From Azospirillum oryzae (GTDB taxonomy: Bacteria; Pseudomonadota; Alphaproteobacteria; Azospirillales; Azospirillaceae): 64,000 nucleotides of DNA. The notes under the pieces were generated by a model, which did no database searches, was not told the DNA's origin, and was given only the letters and a program-made list of their open reading frames with translations. Shown in pieces: positions 8,606 through 16,931 of this stretch (within the stretch, counting starts at the first letter, position 1; each line of letters begins with the position of its first letter). The translations under genes and the position numbers were made by a program. The stretch is from assembly GCF_008364795.1 (NCBI RefSeq), contig NZ_VTTM01000013.1, positions 1 to 64,000 of the forward strand, given 5' to 3'.

Positions 8606-9214
8606 TTACGGCCCAGCTGCGTCCGCCGGCAGTTCTTGCGGGCACCCAAACGACGTTAGGTCGATGGCCGCCTCCAGGAAGGCGAACACGTTTAGTCCCA
8701 CTGACCATCCCCGTTGCCGGTCGCGGCTGGTGAGCTCGACGGTGCCGTTCATCGCCCACACACCCTCGTCTCGAGGGGCGCTCCCGTTGTCGTAGACCGG
8801 ACGGAAATCGGTGGCGTGAATGATCTTGTTGCAGCTATCGCGAATCCCCAGTTCCCCGCTGCCTTCGTAGAACTGTCCGAACGGGCCCTGCTCGTCGTCG
8901 ATCCTCCTCCTGTGATCAAGGTAACCGGGCGATTCCCTGAACTGGTCGTCGAACGTTCGGACGAGAACTGCAAGCTTCAGCAGGCTTCGGGAAAGCTCGG
9001 CCTCGGCGGTTCTGTGATGCAACGCGGCAAGGTTTGGGAACTCCCAAGCGGGTTCCACGTCGTCCTCGACCCAGAGCGCCGGCATGGCGACGCTGGCCAG
9101 CACGACGTGCAGGCACTCGAGGCAGAGGCTCCGAATTTCGTCGCGGTCAACGACGTGCGGCTTGTCAAACTCGTGCCAGTACGGGTTCTCGGTGGGATGC
9201 CTCGGCTCGGTCAT
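8606..9214 (-). CDS. Hypothetical protein
   Basis: A 202-residue soluble protein with a Trp- and acid-rich composition. It starts MTEPRHPTENPYWHEFDKPH. A central helical region (LSRSLLKLAVLVRTFDDQF) and the segment DSCNKIIHATDFRPVYD suggest an all-helical fold similar to small phage or toxin-associated proteins, but no family is recognised. It sits 81 bases upstream of the ORC-like ATPase on the same strand and may be in the same transcript. Confidence 0.65.
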   Translation of the reverse strand: MTEPRHPTENPYWHEFDKPHVVDRDEIRSLCLECLHVVLASVAMPALWVEDDVEPAWEFPNLAALHHRTAEAELSRSLLKLAVLVRTFDDQFRESPGYLDHRRRIDDEQGPFGQFYEGSGELGIRDSCNKIIHATDFRPVYDNGSAPRDEGVWAMNGTVELTSRDRQRGWSVGLNVFAFLEAAIDLTSFGCPQELPADAAGP

Positions 9215-9508
9215 CGTTCATCTCTGTCTGCGGGTAAACGCCGGCACTATGCGGCCAGGGCACATCCGCTTGCAAAGCGTCCGGCGGAGTCTTCTCCTTC
9301 ACGGAACTCCGACACGGAAGTGTTCAGATTGTCCAGTACCTCGGTGCAAAATGTGAATAAGGGAGCGTGCCGGCTGCAGCCGCTGGGGTGGGTGAGCCAG
9401 ACAATGACGTATTTCTCAGCACCATCAGCGTCTGTCAGATTTCGATCAAGCCCACCCTGAGTCGGCTTCCGTTCCCGCTCGAGCGGTTAAACGCCCGGTT
9501 AAGGGAGA

Positions 9509-9620
9509 CTCCTACCGGGTGGATTGCTGGAGCGGGGCCTGCCCCTGACCGCCAGAGGCAGGCTCTTGACGCTGCACTTCTACCGGCGACTGGTCTGACG
9601 ACCGCAAGCCAGGAGGCGGG
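9509..9620 (-). repeat. Repeat copy 2, within lipoprotein gene
   Basis: This is the partner of 6921-7030 in the same orientation. Here the repeat forms the C-terminal coding half of a small lipoprotein gene. Many of the differences between the copies fall where the minus-strand peptide is conserved, which suggests both copies were once translated. Confidence 0.6.
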
Positions 9621-9706
9621 GAGGGCGTCATCAGGACCACGAGCGGCGTGCATCCGGCAAGCGTCAGTAGCGCGAAGGCGGCGAAGGCAAGGCTCTTGAG
9701 CTTCAT
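9512..9706 (-). CDS. Small outer-membrane-type lipoprotein
   Basis: A 64-residue lipoprotein. The signal MKLKSLAFAAFALLTLAGC ends in a good lipobox (LAGC) with Cys at residue 19. The mature part, TPLVVLMTPSPPPGLRSSDQ and onward, is short, proline-rich and polar, similar in size to entry-exclusion or lysis-type lipoproteins of plasmids. Its role is not known. A strong sigma-70-like promoter lies just upstream. The C-terminal half is shared with the repeat at 6921-7030. Confidence 0.7.
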   Translation of the reverse strand: MKLKSLAFAAFALLTLAGCTPLVVLMTPSPPPGLRSSDQSPVEVQRQEPASGGQGQAPLQQSTR

Positions 9707-9741
9707 TGTCTGAGTGCGATTTTGAAAGAACAAGGGCGGAC

Positions 9742-9771
9742 ATTCTACCGTATTACTCAGACAACGGTCAA
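9742..9771 (-). promoter_or_regulatory. Sigma-70-like promoter for the small lipoprotein gene
   Basis: On the minus strand, TTGACC (9771-9766) and TAGAAT (9747-9742) are separated by 18 bases, about 36 bases before the lipoprotein ATG. An inverted repeat (GTCTGAGT at 9708-9715, ACTCAGAC at 9755-9762) brackets the -10 and the leader and could be an operator. Confidence 0.65.
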
Positions 9772-9855
9772 TAAAAATTCGGTTGATTGCGCTCGCATCT
9801 TGCGACAAAGCCCGAAACAGGCTTAAATACATGAAGCCGTTATGGAGCTTCCACC

Positions 9856-11115
9856 ATGCTCTCCTTGGTCAAACGAATGGCCGCCGCGATGATCCCGCAG
9901 AACATCTATGACGAAACCTCGCCTAGCAGCGAACAGTTCGCCGCAATCCGTGCGATTGAGGACTGGTACAGCGACAAGCGTGCGCCGCAGGTTTACTTCC
10001 TCGGCGGCGGCGCCGGCACCGGCAAGTCGTACACGGCCAATAAGGTGATCGAACGCCTCAAAGAGCGGAACAAGGTCAAGAAGGTGGCGTCCGGGGCCTA
10101 TACGGGGAAGGCTGCGCACATCCTGCGCAAGAAGGGGGTCAAGGACGCGACGACCATCCACCAGATGATCTACGAGCCCCGCGAGGACGAAGAGACGGGG
10201 GAAATCTATTTCGTATCCCGTATCGACGGGCCGGCCGCAGAGGCGGACCTGATCGTGCTGGACGAATGCTCAATGATCGACGAGAGGCTGGCCAACGACA
10301 TCCTGATGTTCGGCAAGAAGGTGTTGGTCCTCGGCGACCCGTACCAGCTTCCGCCCATAAGCGGTGCCGGCGCATTTACGAAGAGCGCCCCCGACTTCCT
10401 CCTGCGCGAGATCCACCGGCAGGCCAAGGAAAGCCCGATCATCCGGCTGGCGACCATGATCCGCAATGGCGAGCTGCCGCGCCGTTTCGGGTCCGCCGGT
10501 TCGGCCCACGTTCTCCCGCTCACCCCCCAGACCCAGCGCCTCGTCGCCCGCCGTACGACGCAGACGCTGTGCGGGGTTCACAAAGTCCGCTTTGCCTACA
10601 CGAGCCGCCTGCGTGCGCTGCACGGGTTCTCCGGCCCGATGCCAATGCGGGGGGAGCCCGTCATGTGCTGCAAGAACAACCGCGACGCAGCGCTCTTCAA
10701 CGGCATGATGGGCATCATGACGGCCGACGCCGAGCAGGGCTTTGAGAAAGGGGAGGGCGTCTTCAACCTGTCGGTCCTGATCGAGGATGAGGCGAAAAGA
10801 CGCAAAGACCTACCCACGTCGCCATGGATGTTCCAACAGCACTTTAATCACAGCATCACCCGCCCTAAGATTAGAAAAGGTATTGAAGAATTCGACTTTG
10901 GCTATGTCCTGACTGTCCACAAAGCACAGGGCAGTGAATGGGACAGCGTGACGGTCATTGACGACTCGCGAGTCTTTCGCGATGACCGCTGGCGTTGGCT
11001 TTATACCGCGGTCACTCGCGCCAGCGATGAACTGGTGCTCCTCCTGAGAGAAGACCTTGGCGGCCGGTGGAATATGCCGGTGTTCGATGACTGCGAATTG
11101 CAGCTCGCTGCCTGA
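9856..11115 (+). CDS. RecD/Dda-like SF1B helicase
   Basis: A 419-residue DNA helicase resembling phage T4 Dda and the helicase core of RecD. Walker A is FLGGGAGTGKSYTA at about residues 49-62. The motif Ia region is GAYTGKAAHIL. Walker B is LIVLDECSMIDE near 135, and motif III is LVLGDPYQLPPI. The C-terminal UvrD-like domain carries GYVLTVHKAQGSEWDSV and LYTAVTRASDELVLL. It is much shorter than RecD2 at 1413-3596 and lacks the N-terminal helix-hairpin-helix part. The ATG at 9856 follows GGAG at 9843; a second in-frame ATG (MIPQN) is 11 codons later. It probably acts in plasmid replication or repair. Confidence 0.88.
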   Translation: MLSLVKRMAAAMIPQNIYDETSPSSEQFAAIRAIEDWYSDKRAPQVYFLGGGAGTGKSYTANKVIERLKERNKVKKVASGAYTGKAAHILRKKGVKDATTIHQMIYEPREDEETGEIYFVSRIDGPAAEADLIVLDECSMIDERLANDILMFGKKVLVLGDPYQLPPISGAGAFTKSAPDFLLREIHRQAKESPIIRLATMIRNGELPRRFGSAGSAHVLPLTPQTQRLVARRTTQTLCGVHKVRFAYTSRLRALHGFSGPMPMRGEPVMCCKNNRDAALFNGMMGIMTADAEQGFEKGEGVFNLSVLIEDEAKRRKDLPTSPWMFQQHFNHSITRPKIRKGIEEFDFGYVLTVHKAQGSEWDSVTVIDDSRVFRDDRWRWLYTAVTRASDELVLLLREDLGGRWNMPVFDDCELQLAA

Positions 11116-11197
11116 TCTGCACGAACTCGCGTCGCTCCTCGTCCTACCGGCACAACAAAAACGCCAAGGCTTGCACCAGCTTCGGCCCGCAGGAAAC

Positions 11198-11245
11198 ATC
11201 GTACAGGGCGCATTATATTGTTGCAGCCATGCGCTTTGTACGATA
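11198..11245 (+). promoter_or_regulatory. Shared upstream element, copy B, with 16-bp inverted repeat
   Basis: The arm ATCGTACAGGGCGCAT (11198-11213) and the arm ATGCGCTTTGTACGAT (11229-11244) are inverted copies with 14 of 16 positions matching and a 15-base AT-rich spacer. The right arm is the part conserved in all four copies of the element. GCTGTGTTCCCC follows at 11251, as it also does in copy D. This looks like a dimer-binding operator. Confidence 0.8.
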
Positions 11246-11281
11246 CTTTTGCTGTGTTCCCCAAACACGTCCGAGGCTCCG

Positions 11282-11650
11282 ATGCCCACTATTCATCCGC
11301 CGCCCGGCTCTCAATCCGACCTTTTCGGCCCGCAAAAGCTCCCGCTTTGGCAAACCACGAACATTCGCTGGATCATTGAGGAAGGCGAACACAAAGGGCG
11401 GCGCTGCATTCTGAAAAGCAGCTTCGACACCAAAGACGGTATGAGGTTTGGTCGCGTGGTTTTGGAAGACACGCGCGAGGAGATCGTCCTGCCGGTGGCG
11501 GACTTCCGCCTCGTGATGGAAACCGTTGTGCCGCCGGGCCTGGAACCTTTCAGTGTCCGCCGCCGCCCGATCCCGAGCCTGCCCGTAGCTACCTCCCTGA
11601 CCTCAATGAGGGTTCGGCCGGTCGAGGCTCCCCCCGTCCGAGCCGCGTAA
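11282..11650 (+). CDS. Hypothetical protein downstream of shared element B
   Basis: A 122-residue protein starting MPTIHPPPGSQSDLFGPQ. It has a beta-rich core (IRWIIEEGEHKGRRCILKS, FGRVVLEDTREEIVLPVADF) that could be a small SH3- or Tudor-like barrel. The tail is Pro/Arg-rich and probably disordered. The ATG is 37 bases after the shared element. The next gene begins 109 bases later on the same strand, so this may lead an operon running to 13497. No family is recognised. Confidence 0.65.
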   Translation: MPTIHPPPGSQSDLFGPQKLPLWQTTNIRWIIEEGEHKGRRCILKSSFDTKDGMRFGRVVLEDTREEIVLPVADFRLVMETVVPPGLEPFSVRRRPIPSLPVATSLTSMRVRPVEAPPVRAA

Positions 11651-11759
11651 ATGCCGGTCGGCGGTTACCCCTTCTCGGTTCCCCGACATCAGCCGCCGAC
11701 CGCATCCCACCGCTCCCCACACCGCCCAACAGCCCCTCATCCCTGGAAAGAACCGCACC

Positions 11760-12500
11760 ATGCCACACAGCAAGGGCGACCGTGTTTGCCTGACCCACCC
11801 GAAGACCAAGCAGACGGTCAACGCCGTCGTGTTCAAGATCGCGGCCAAGGTTTCCGTCGTCACCGACGATCTGGAGATTTTCACCGGTGGTCCCGCCGTC
11901 TTCACCCCGTCCAAGGTGCCCATCCCGTCCAAGCTGCACGATTTCCTGGCGAACCTGACGCTCGAGAAGGGAGCCCGCGTCGAATACGAACATGAGGGGG
12001 CGATGGTGTACGGCGTCGTCAGCAAGGGCGGAGAGAATGTCGTCGTCGTCCTGGATGGGGGGCGTCAGGAGAGCCGTGGCCCGGCCTACCTCTACCATCG
12101 GTCCAACCACCCCCTGCCGGTTGATCCGCCGTCGGACATGGACAGATGGGCCGTTACGAACTACCGCGAGGTCAAGGCTCTGAGCGAGGAGACCCCGTGC
12201 TTTACGGCGACGATCACCTATGACGGTAAGCCGGTTCTACTCGCCGACAATCGCGGTCAGGGAGGTCCCAACGGCTATGCCACCCACCCGAAGGCTCCCA
12301 AGGGCACCAAGTGGGAAACGAAGCTGCTCGACGACGCAAAGGCCTGGGCCGAGCAGTTCGGCTGCGCGCACCCGGTTCCCGGCGAGACGGATGACTGGCT
12401 GGACTGGCATGTGACGGAACGGCCCTTCGGTGTCACCGCGGCCGCGCACTTCGCGAACTGGAACGCCATGACGGCCAGACTGCGCAAAGCGGAGGACTGA
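11760..12500 (+). CDS. Hypothetical protein with repeated beta-barrel-like segments
   Basis: A 246-residue soluble protein. The first half contains two KOW/SH3-like stretches, KGDRVCLTHPKTKQTVNAVV and GARVEYEHEGAMVYGVV, each followed by alternating hydrophobic strands. The second half has charged helical regions and an aromatic DDWLDWHV motif. There is no signal peptide. It precedes a gene whose ATG overlaps its stop codon (TGATG), so the two are translationally coupled. The function is not recognised. Confidence 0.7.
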   Translation: MPHSKGDRVCLTHPKTKQTVNAVVFKIAAKVSVVTDDLEIFTGGPAVFTPSKVPIPSKLHDFLANLTLEKGARVEYEHEGAMVYGVVSKGGENVVVVLDGGRQESRGPAYLYHRSNHPLPVDPPSDMDRWAVTNYREVKALSEETPCFTATITYDGKPVLLADNRGQGGPNGYATHPKAPKGTKWETKLLDDAKAWAEQFGCAHPVPGETDDWLDWHVTERPFGVTAAAHFANWNAMTARLRKAED

Positions 12501-12916
12501 TGGCGATGCAGAGCCCCTCATCTCCTGTCTGGTGCCTTCCAGGCGACGACATGCCGATGGTCGAGCCGACGGCTACGCGGGCCGCACTGGCGTCATGGAT
12601 CGCGGCACCCGACGCCCTTGTTGAAGGCCGCTGGCTCGTAGCCGTCGTCGTCACCCGACGCCGGGTGTACGACGGGGCGCTTGGCCGGCGCGTGACGCGG
12701 GACTGGCGGATCGGCCACTTCCTTATCTGGCGCGATGGCCAAGCCGCTCCGACGCTGGATCGGCAGATTTACCGAGAGGTTCTGCAGGAGGCTCGTGCTT
12801 ACGGTGTCGACCAGAGCGTGGTGCATGGGCGACTCTGCACCATCGGCGGAACGCGCATGAGCTTCGAGCAATTCGGTGTGCGGTCACGGACCCAGCGCGA
12901 GGGGCTGGCCGAATGA
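12500..12916 (+). CDS. Hypothetical protein in overlapping operon
   Basis: A 138-residue protein. Its start overlaps the stop of the preceding gene and its stop overlaps the next start by four bases (ATGA). A mixed alpha/beta core is visible (WLVAVVVTRRRVYDG, RIGHFLIWRDGQ). The tail has a helical VLQEARAYGVDQSVVHG and an RTQREGLAE end. No known domain is recognised. The tight packing suggests a cooperating set of proteins from 11760 to 13497. Confidence 0.65.
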   Translation: MAMQSPSSPVWCLPGDDMPMVEPTATRAALASWIAAPDALVEGRWLVAVVVTRRRVYDGALGRRVTRDWRIGHFLIWRDGQAAPTLDRQIYREVLQEARAYGVDQSVVHGRLCTIGGTRMSFEQFGVRSRTQREGLAE

Positions 12917-13497
12917 CCGAATCCCGTTTTGCCCGTCACCAGCCGCCTGAGGCCGTGGATTATTGCTTCGACGGCCGCTGCAAGACTGGCGCTTGCCTCG
13001 GGTTCTGCACGAAGGACCGTAAAGCCCGTTACGCGGAAGCGGCCAACTGGTTTCGGGAGGGTGGCTGCGTCATCTGCACCCACGATAGCCGGGTTATGGG
13101 AGACCACATGACCGGTCGCGCTGGGACAATCCGGCGGGTCTGCGGGTCACCCTTCGATGACCACTGCTATGTCGTGTTCCCTCCCATCGGGCGTGAGCGC
13201 AAACCGCGCGAGCGCATGATGGAATTGCGCCAGCTGGAGCCGTTCGATCCCGATGCTCCGTGGCGTCCGGTGCTGGACGCTGAGCAGCTCCGCACCCTGG
13301 CCGCGATCCAGGCGGCCCCCTCAGCACCGCTTGTCTGGGGCCGGGAGCGGAACAGCCGCTGGCGTCTGGCCCGGACCCTCGCTGCATTGGGCGTCGTCCG
13401 GCACTCGCCGGGCAAGAGAGCGTGGCTTGAACCGTGGGCACTCACAGAAAGAGGGCAGGGAGCACTTGCGCTGCTCGCCCAACCGCCGACGAGCTAG
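12913..13497 (+). CDS. Cys-rich hypothetical protein with C-terminal winged-helix-like part
   Basis: A 194-residue protein. The N-terminal third has clustered cysteines, DYCFDGRCKTGACLGFC and then GGCVICTH, which could bind a metal. The C-terminal third (LAAIQAAPSAPLVWGRERN, LARTLAALGVVRHSPGKRAW, LTERGQGALALL) has the pattern of a winged-helix DNA-binding domain. This combination suggests a regulator or DNA-associated protein, but it is inference. The start overlaps the previous stop by four bases. A hairpin lies 35 bases after the stop. Confidence 0.65.
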   Translation: MTESRFARHQPPEAVDYCFDGRCKTGACLGFCTKDRKARYAEAANWFREGGCVICTHDSRVMGDHMTGRAGTIRRVCGSPFDDHCYVVFPPIGRERKPRERMMELRQLEPFDPDAPWRPVLDAEQLRTLAAIQAAPSAPLVWGRERNSRWRLARTLAALGVVRHSPGKRAWLEPWALTERGQGALALLAQPPTS

Positions 13498-13532
13498 AAC
13501 CCGGTAATCGCGGGCGAAAAGCGAAATCGCAT

Positions 13533-13558
13533 CGGCCACGTCTTCCAAGGCGTGGCCG
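13533..13558 (+). terminator. Candidate terminator of the 11282-13497 operon
   Basis: An 8-bp perfect stem (CGGCCACG / CGTGGCCG) with a 10-base loop is followed by a moderately T-rich run (GGTGTTTGTTGTTCG). It lies between the end of one operon and the shared upstream element of the next unit. Confidence 0.55.
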
Positions 13559-13674
13559 CTGGTGTTTGTTGTTCGCTGTCCCACATGGACAATTGGAAAT
13601 ACAGATTTCACTCTGCGTAAGAGCCAGACTTCGTAGAGGTGCAGAATAGCGGCAAATAAAACCGGAGCGCGCCG

Positions 13675-13708
13675 CATTTTTTGATTGCCTTATGCGCTGT
13701 GTACGATA
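13675..13708 (+). promoter_or_regulatory. Shared upstream element, copy C
   Basis: CATTTTTTGATTGCC is followed by TTATGCGCTGTGTACGATA, 39 bases before the ATG at 13748. A CGTTCCCCA box follows the element, as in copies B and D. The right arm is as in copy A; a full left arm is not visible. Confidence 0.75.
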
Positions 13709-13747
13709 CATTTGCCTCGTTCCCCAACATGCAAGGCGACCGCAGCT

Positions 13748-14743
13748 ATGCCTGCACCCGAAACTTTGGCACCCGCCATGACCGCTCCAATTGCGGCCAC
13801 CTCCATCGACAAGCGCCTGTTCGCGACGTTCCGACCGCAGGCCTGGGTCAATGATCAAGCCGTGGACATCGACGGCGCGACCCTGATCGACGTGACCGAC
13901 AAGGTGCTGGAACTGAACGCCGATGAAATTCGGGCTCTGCCCGACAGCCCGGATAACGACTTCCTGGCCGAAGGCACCGCCGAACTGGACGCCCACGGTG
14001 GCCCTTATGAGGTCGATGTGGACGCGGGTGACCTGTGCGCCTTTTTTGGTGTCGCCGACATCGACGATCTGACCGACGAACACGTTGCCGGAGCGAAGCC
14101 CCTCCGCACCGTCACGATCTCGGTGGAGTACGGCATGACCATGCAGGCCTATGGCCGTACGGCCATGCCGCTCGTCGTGCCGGCGGACACTGCCGATGAA
14201 GATCTGGTTGCGCTGGCGCGCAAGGCTGCTGCGGAGGCCTTCAAGAACGGCAAGCTGATCGACAGCTGGAAGGTGGACGCCAGCAGCGCCGATGGTTATC
14301 GCGTCGTGTCCATGTCCGACGCCGATGAACGGGACATCGACCCCGATGGCTTCTCGCTGCAGGACAATGGCATGCGCTACCTCACCGCGGCCGAGCGCGC
14401 CGTGTTCGACAGCGCCGCCGGCCGCGCTCTGCTGGTTCACCTGCCGGATATGCTGGCTCTGCTCAATGACGCGCTGCCGACCATCGCCGCCATGGCTGGT
14501 TACAAGACGCCAACCCCCCAGGTCGACGATTTCATCGGGCTGGAGCGAGACATCACGAAACTCCTTGCGGTGGTGAGCGGCGACAAGGATGCCAGCACCA
14601 ACAATGACGATGAAGACGTCTGCCGCACCTGCCACGGCCCCGGCGCGACCGGCGATGATGCCTTCGATGGCGAATGCCCATCCTGCGCCGACAAGTCCGA
14701 CGAAGCTCTCCACGCCGAGCTTGGTGCGGCAGGCCCGGTATGA
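13748..14743 (+). CDS. Hypothetical acidic protein with C-terminal zinc-knuckle pair
   Basis: A 331-residue, very acidic protein. The C-terminus holds two CxxC pairs, CRTCHGPG and CPSCADK, spaced like half of a DnaJ-type zinc finger. Upstream are an EYGMTMQAYGRTAMPLVV beta region and a helical DDFIGLERDITKLLAVV segment. There is no signal peptide or membrane segment. The ATG at 13748 is preceded by the shared element C. Its stop overlaps the start of a DUF4314 protein by four bases. No function is recognised; this is a plasmid-type family in my judgement. Confidence 0.65.
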   Translation: MPAPETLAPAMTAPIAATSIDKRLFATFRPQAWVNDQAVDIDGATLIDVTDKVLELNADEIRALPDSPDNDFLAEGTAELDAHGGPYEVDVDAGDLCAFFGVADIDDLTDEHVAGAKPLRTVTISVEYGMTMQAYGRTAMPLVVPADTADEDLVALARKAAAEAFKNGKLIDSWKVDASSADGYRVVSMSDADERDIDPDGFSLQDNGMRYLTAAERAVFDSAAGRALLVHLPDMLALLNDALPTIAAMAGYKTPTPQVDDFIGLERDITKLLAVVSGDKDASTNNDDEDVCRTCHGPGATGDDAFDGECPSCADKSDEALHAELGAAGPV

Positions 14744-14970
14744 GCGTCTCCGTCACTCAAGGTGTTCTGCCCAACGCCGAAGACCGCATCCGCCTGCTGA
14801 AGATGGGACCCGATCCCTGTCCAATTGAGCCGGGGGCCACCGGCACGGTCAAAGCCGTGAACATGTTCAAGTTCGGACCACCGGGGCATGGGCAAATCCG
14901 TGTCGACTGGGACAATGGCAGGTCCTTGATGCTCGCCCTGCCGGAAGACGAGTTCGAGATCATCGCCTAA
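14740..14970 (+). CDS. DUF4314 family protein
   Basis: A 76-residue protein. It matches the DUF4314 pattern: a basic/hydrophobic RIRLLKMGPDPCPIEPG start, then GTVKAV, then IRVDWDNGRSLMLALPEDEF. This small SH3-like family is found in phages and plasmids and has no established function. The start overlaps the stop of the upstream gene by four bases (ATGA), so the two are coupled. Confidence 0.8.
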   Translation: MSVSVTQGVLPNAEDRIRLLKMGPDPCPIEPGATGTVKAVNMFKFGPPGHGQIRVDWDNGRSLMLALPEDEFEIIA

Positions 14971-14977
14971 CCGCTGC

Positions 14978-15001
14978 GGGCGCGTTCCCTGGAGCGCGCC
15001 C
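14978..15001 (+). terminator. GC-rich hairpin after the DUF4314 gene
   Basis: GGGCGCG and CGCGCCC form a 7-bp stem with a 10-base loop starting 8 bases after the stop. There is no proper T-tract, so it may be a weak terminator or a transcript 3'-end protector. Confidence 0.4.
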
Positions 15002-15118
15002 CCGTCCTTGGCTCCTTGACGCTTGAAGCCAGCGCCTGAGCCCACCAGCGGCACCTGCGTCCCCCCCGCTTGCTGCCATTCCCGCACCGGGAATCCGACC
15101 GCGACACCGGAGCACTCC

Positions 15119-15802
15119 ATGGTCGTCTTATCCCCTCTCCCGATCCTGTGCGCTGCCGAGTTGGACACGCTCGCGGGGATCCATGCTGATCCCGCCTGCT
15201 CCATCATCGGCACAGGCACGGTACCGCCAGACCGTCTGCTGGACCTCCACGGCACGGGCGTCTTGGTGAAACCCGCCTACTACGAGCGCGACGGCAAGCC
15301 CTGGCCGGTGTCGGCGCGCGGCTTGGCGGTCCTCCGCCGCGCGGGACTGATCGCGGATGTGCCTCCGATTGAGTGCGTCGCCGCCGTCCGACAGGGGAGC
15401 GGATATGCCGCCATGGAAGGTGCGCCCGTTCAACCCTGGCACCTCATTCTCGACCGGCATCCCTACGCCATTCCGGTCAAGGGCGAGGTGCCGCTCACCC
15501 CTGGCTGGACCCATGTGTTTTCCGGCCATGACGGGCCGGGAACCAGCGACTGGTTCGTGCTGCTCCGGCTTCCCCCAAAGACGCCGGGCACCCGGATACG
15601 CGTGGTCCATCGGGAGCCTGGCTTCTCGCTGTCCAGCACGGAGGGGATGACCGGAACTCTGTCGACCCCACCGTTCGCTGGCGAGTGCAAGAGCTGCAGC
15701 TATCCGAACAGCCCCTACTCCTGGTTCATTCCGGACGGGGTGTGGAAGTCGTACTGGAACACTTGCGTGACCCGGCTCGACAAGGTGGAGCTGTTGCCGT
15801 GA
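15119..15802 (+). CDS. Hypothetical protein
   Basis: A 227-residue protein of unknown family. The N-terminal 90 residues (LCAAELDTLAGIHADPACSI, GLAVLRRAGLIADVP) look like a winged-helix unit, as in the gene at 12913. The rest is rich in Trp, Pro and Gly, with a Cys pair in GECKSCSYPNSPY. I chose the ATG at 15119; the open frame extends to 15023 without a good start context. No signal peptide is visible. Confidence 0.6.
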   Translation: MVVLSPLPILCAAELDTLAGIHADPACSIIGTGTVPPDRLLDLHGTGVLVKPAYYERDGKPWPVSARGLAVLRRAGLIADVPPIECVAAVRQGSGYAAMEGAPVQPWHLILDRHPYAIPVKGEVPLTPGWTHVFSGHDGPGTSDWFVLLRLPPKTPGTRIRVVHREPGFSLSSTEGMTGTLSTPPFAGECKSCSYPNSPYSWFIPDGVWKSYWNTCVTRLDKVELLP

Positions 15803-16048
15803 CGGCCGGCATCTATCGCAGCAATCTCGCCACCTAAACGGCCGGCCCGTCGGCCGGAGTGCAGGCCCTTTCGCTCGCCCCTGTTTCGCGCCCTGTCCGT
15901 CACCCGTCTCCGTGACCTCAAGCCGATCAGGGCCGCGACCACCTGTTGGTTCACGGGCCTCCGCGCAATCGCGCCGCCCTAGCCGTCTTCGTCCGCCCCC
16001 GACACCAGAGCGCCGCCACACAGCCGCCGCTACACCCGGACTCTGCCA

Positions 16049-16831
16049 ATGAACATGCTTTCCAAGGCTGATCGCCAGCTCGCCATCGACTTCGACCGCG
16101 ACTACACCATCCCGACATGCATCCATTGCGGCGAGCCGCAGGTCGTGGAACTGGCCGAAATCTGGTCGGATCACTCCTTCATGATCTCCACCTGCTGCCA
16201 TCTGCTTTATGAGGAACTGGTTTATGAGATGGCCGATCCGGACTTCCGCACGTCCCTGCTGCAGAACCTGCAAGCGGCGGAGCACCTGGGCGCTGAGCGG
16301 CTGCGTCGGGTGGCCGATCAAGACGGGCAGCTACTCTTGGATTGCGAGTTGGAAGTCGCGCCCATCGCCTTTTCCAGGATGAAAGCCTTCGTCCAGCGCC
16401 ACCACGATCACTGCCCGCCTCCCGTCTGTTGGCGGTATGGCGCTGGCATCTGGAACGGTCACACGCTGGTAGGCGTCGTTTCAGTTGGACGGCCAGTGGC
16501 CCGGATGCTGCCGCAGACGGCCTGGGTGGAGGTTAACCGGCTGTGCGTTGATCGGAGCCTCCCGGACACGCTTCGGTACAAGGCCTGCTCGACCCTCTAT
16601 GCCTGGGCGGCCTCTGAGGCTGCCCGGAGGGGGTTCGACCGCATAATCACATACACGCTCTCGACGGAATCCGGCATGAGCCTCCGCTACGCCCGCTGGA
16701 AACCCGAGCACGTAACCCGACCGAAGAGTTGGAACAGCCGGAGCCGCCAGAGGGTCGACAAAACGCCCCTGGTACCGAAGGTCCGCTGGGCACGCGACCT
16801 CAAGGCGGCACGTCCGGCACTCCAAGACTGA
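16049..16831 (+). CDS. XF1762-like / GNAT-type acetyltransferase-fold protein
   Basis: A 260-residue protein. The second half matches the phage- and plasmid-borne XF1762-like group related to GNAT N-acetyltransferases: FVQRHHDHCPPP, then WNGHTLVGVVSVGRPVARML, then EVNRLCVD, and the helix ACSTLYAWAASEAARRGFDR ending in TYTLSTESGMSLRYARW. The N-terminal 100 residues carry CIHCG and CC cysteine motifs and are unusual. The substrate is not known. The gene stands alone on the plus strand, with about 100 bases before a convergent gene. Confidence 0.75.
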   Translation: MNMLSKADRQLAIDFDRDYTIPTCIHCGEPQVVELAEIWSDHSFMISTCCHLLYEELVYEMADPDFRTSLLQNLQAAEHLGAERLRRVADQDGQLLLDCELEVAPIAFSRMKAFVQRHHDHCPPPVCWRYGAGIWNGHTLVGVVSVGRPVARMLPQTAWVEVNRLCVDRSLPDTLRYKACSTLYAWAASEAARRGFDRIITYTLSTESGMSLRYARWKPEHVTRPKSWNSRSRQRVDKTPLVPKVRWARDLKAARPALQD

Positions 16832-16931
16832 GGGAGCAGCGCATGCATACTCCGCGGGTCTGGCTCGCCGCGGCTTCTCGGCGTCGAAGCACGACGTCGG
16901 GAGACCGGCCATACACAGAGCATATCGTCCG

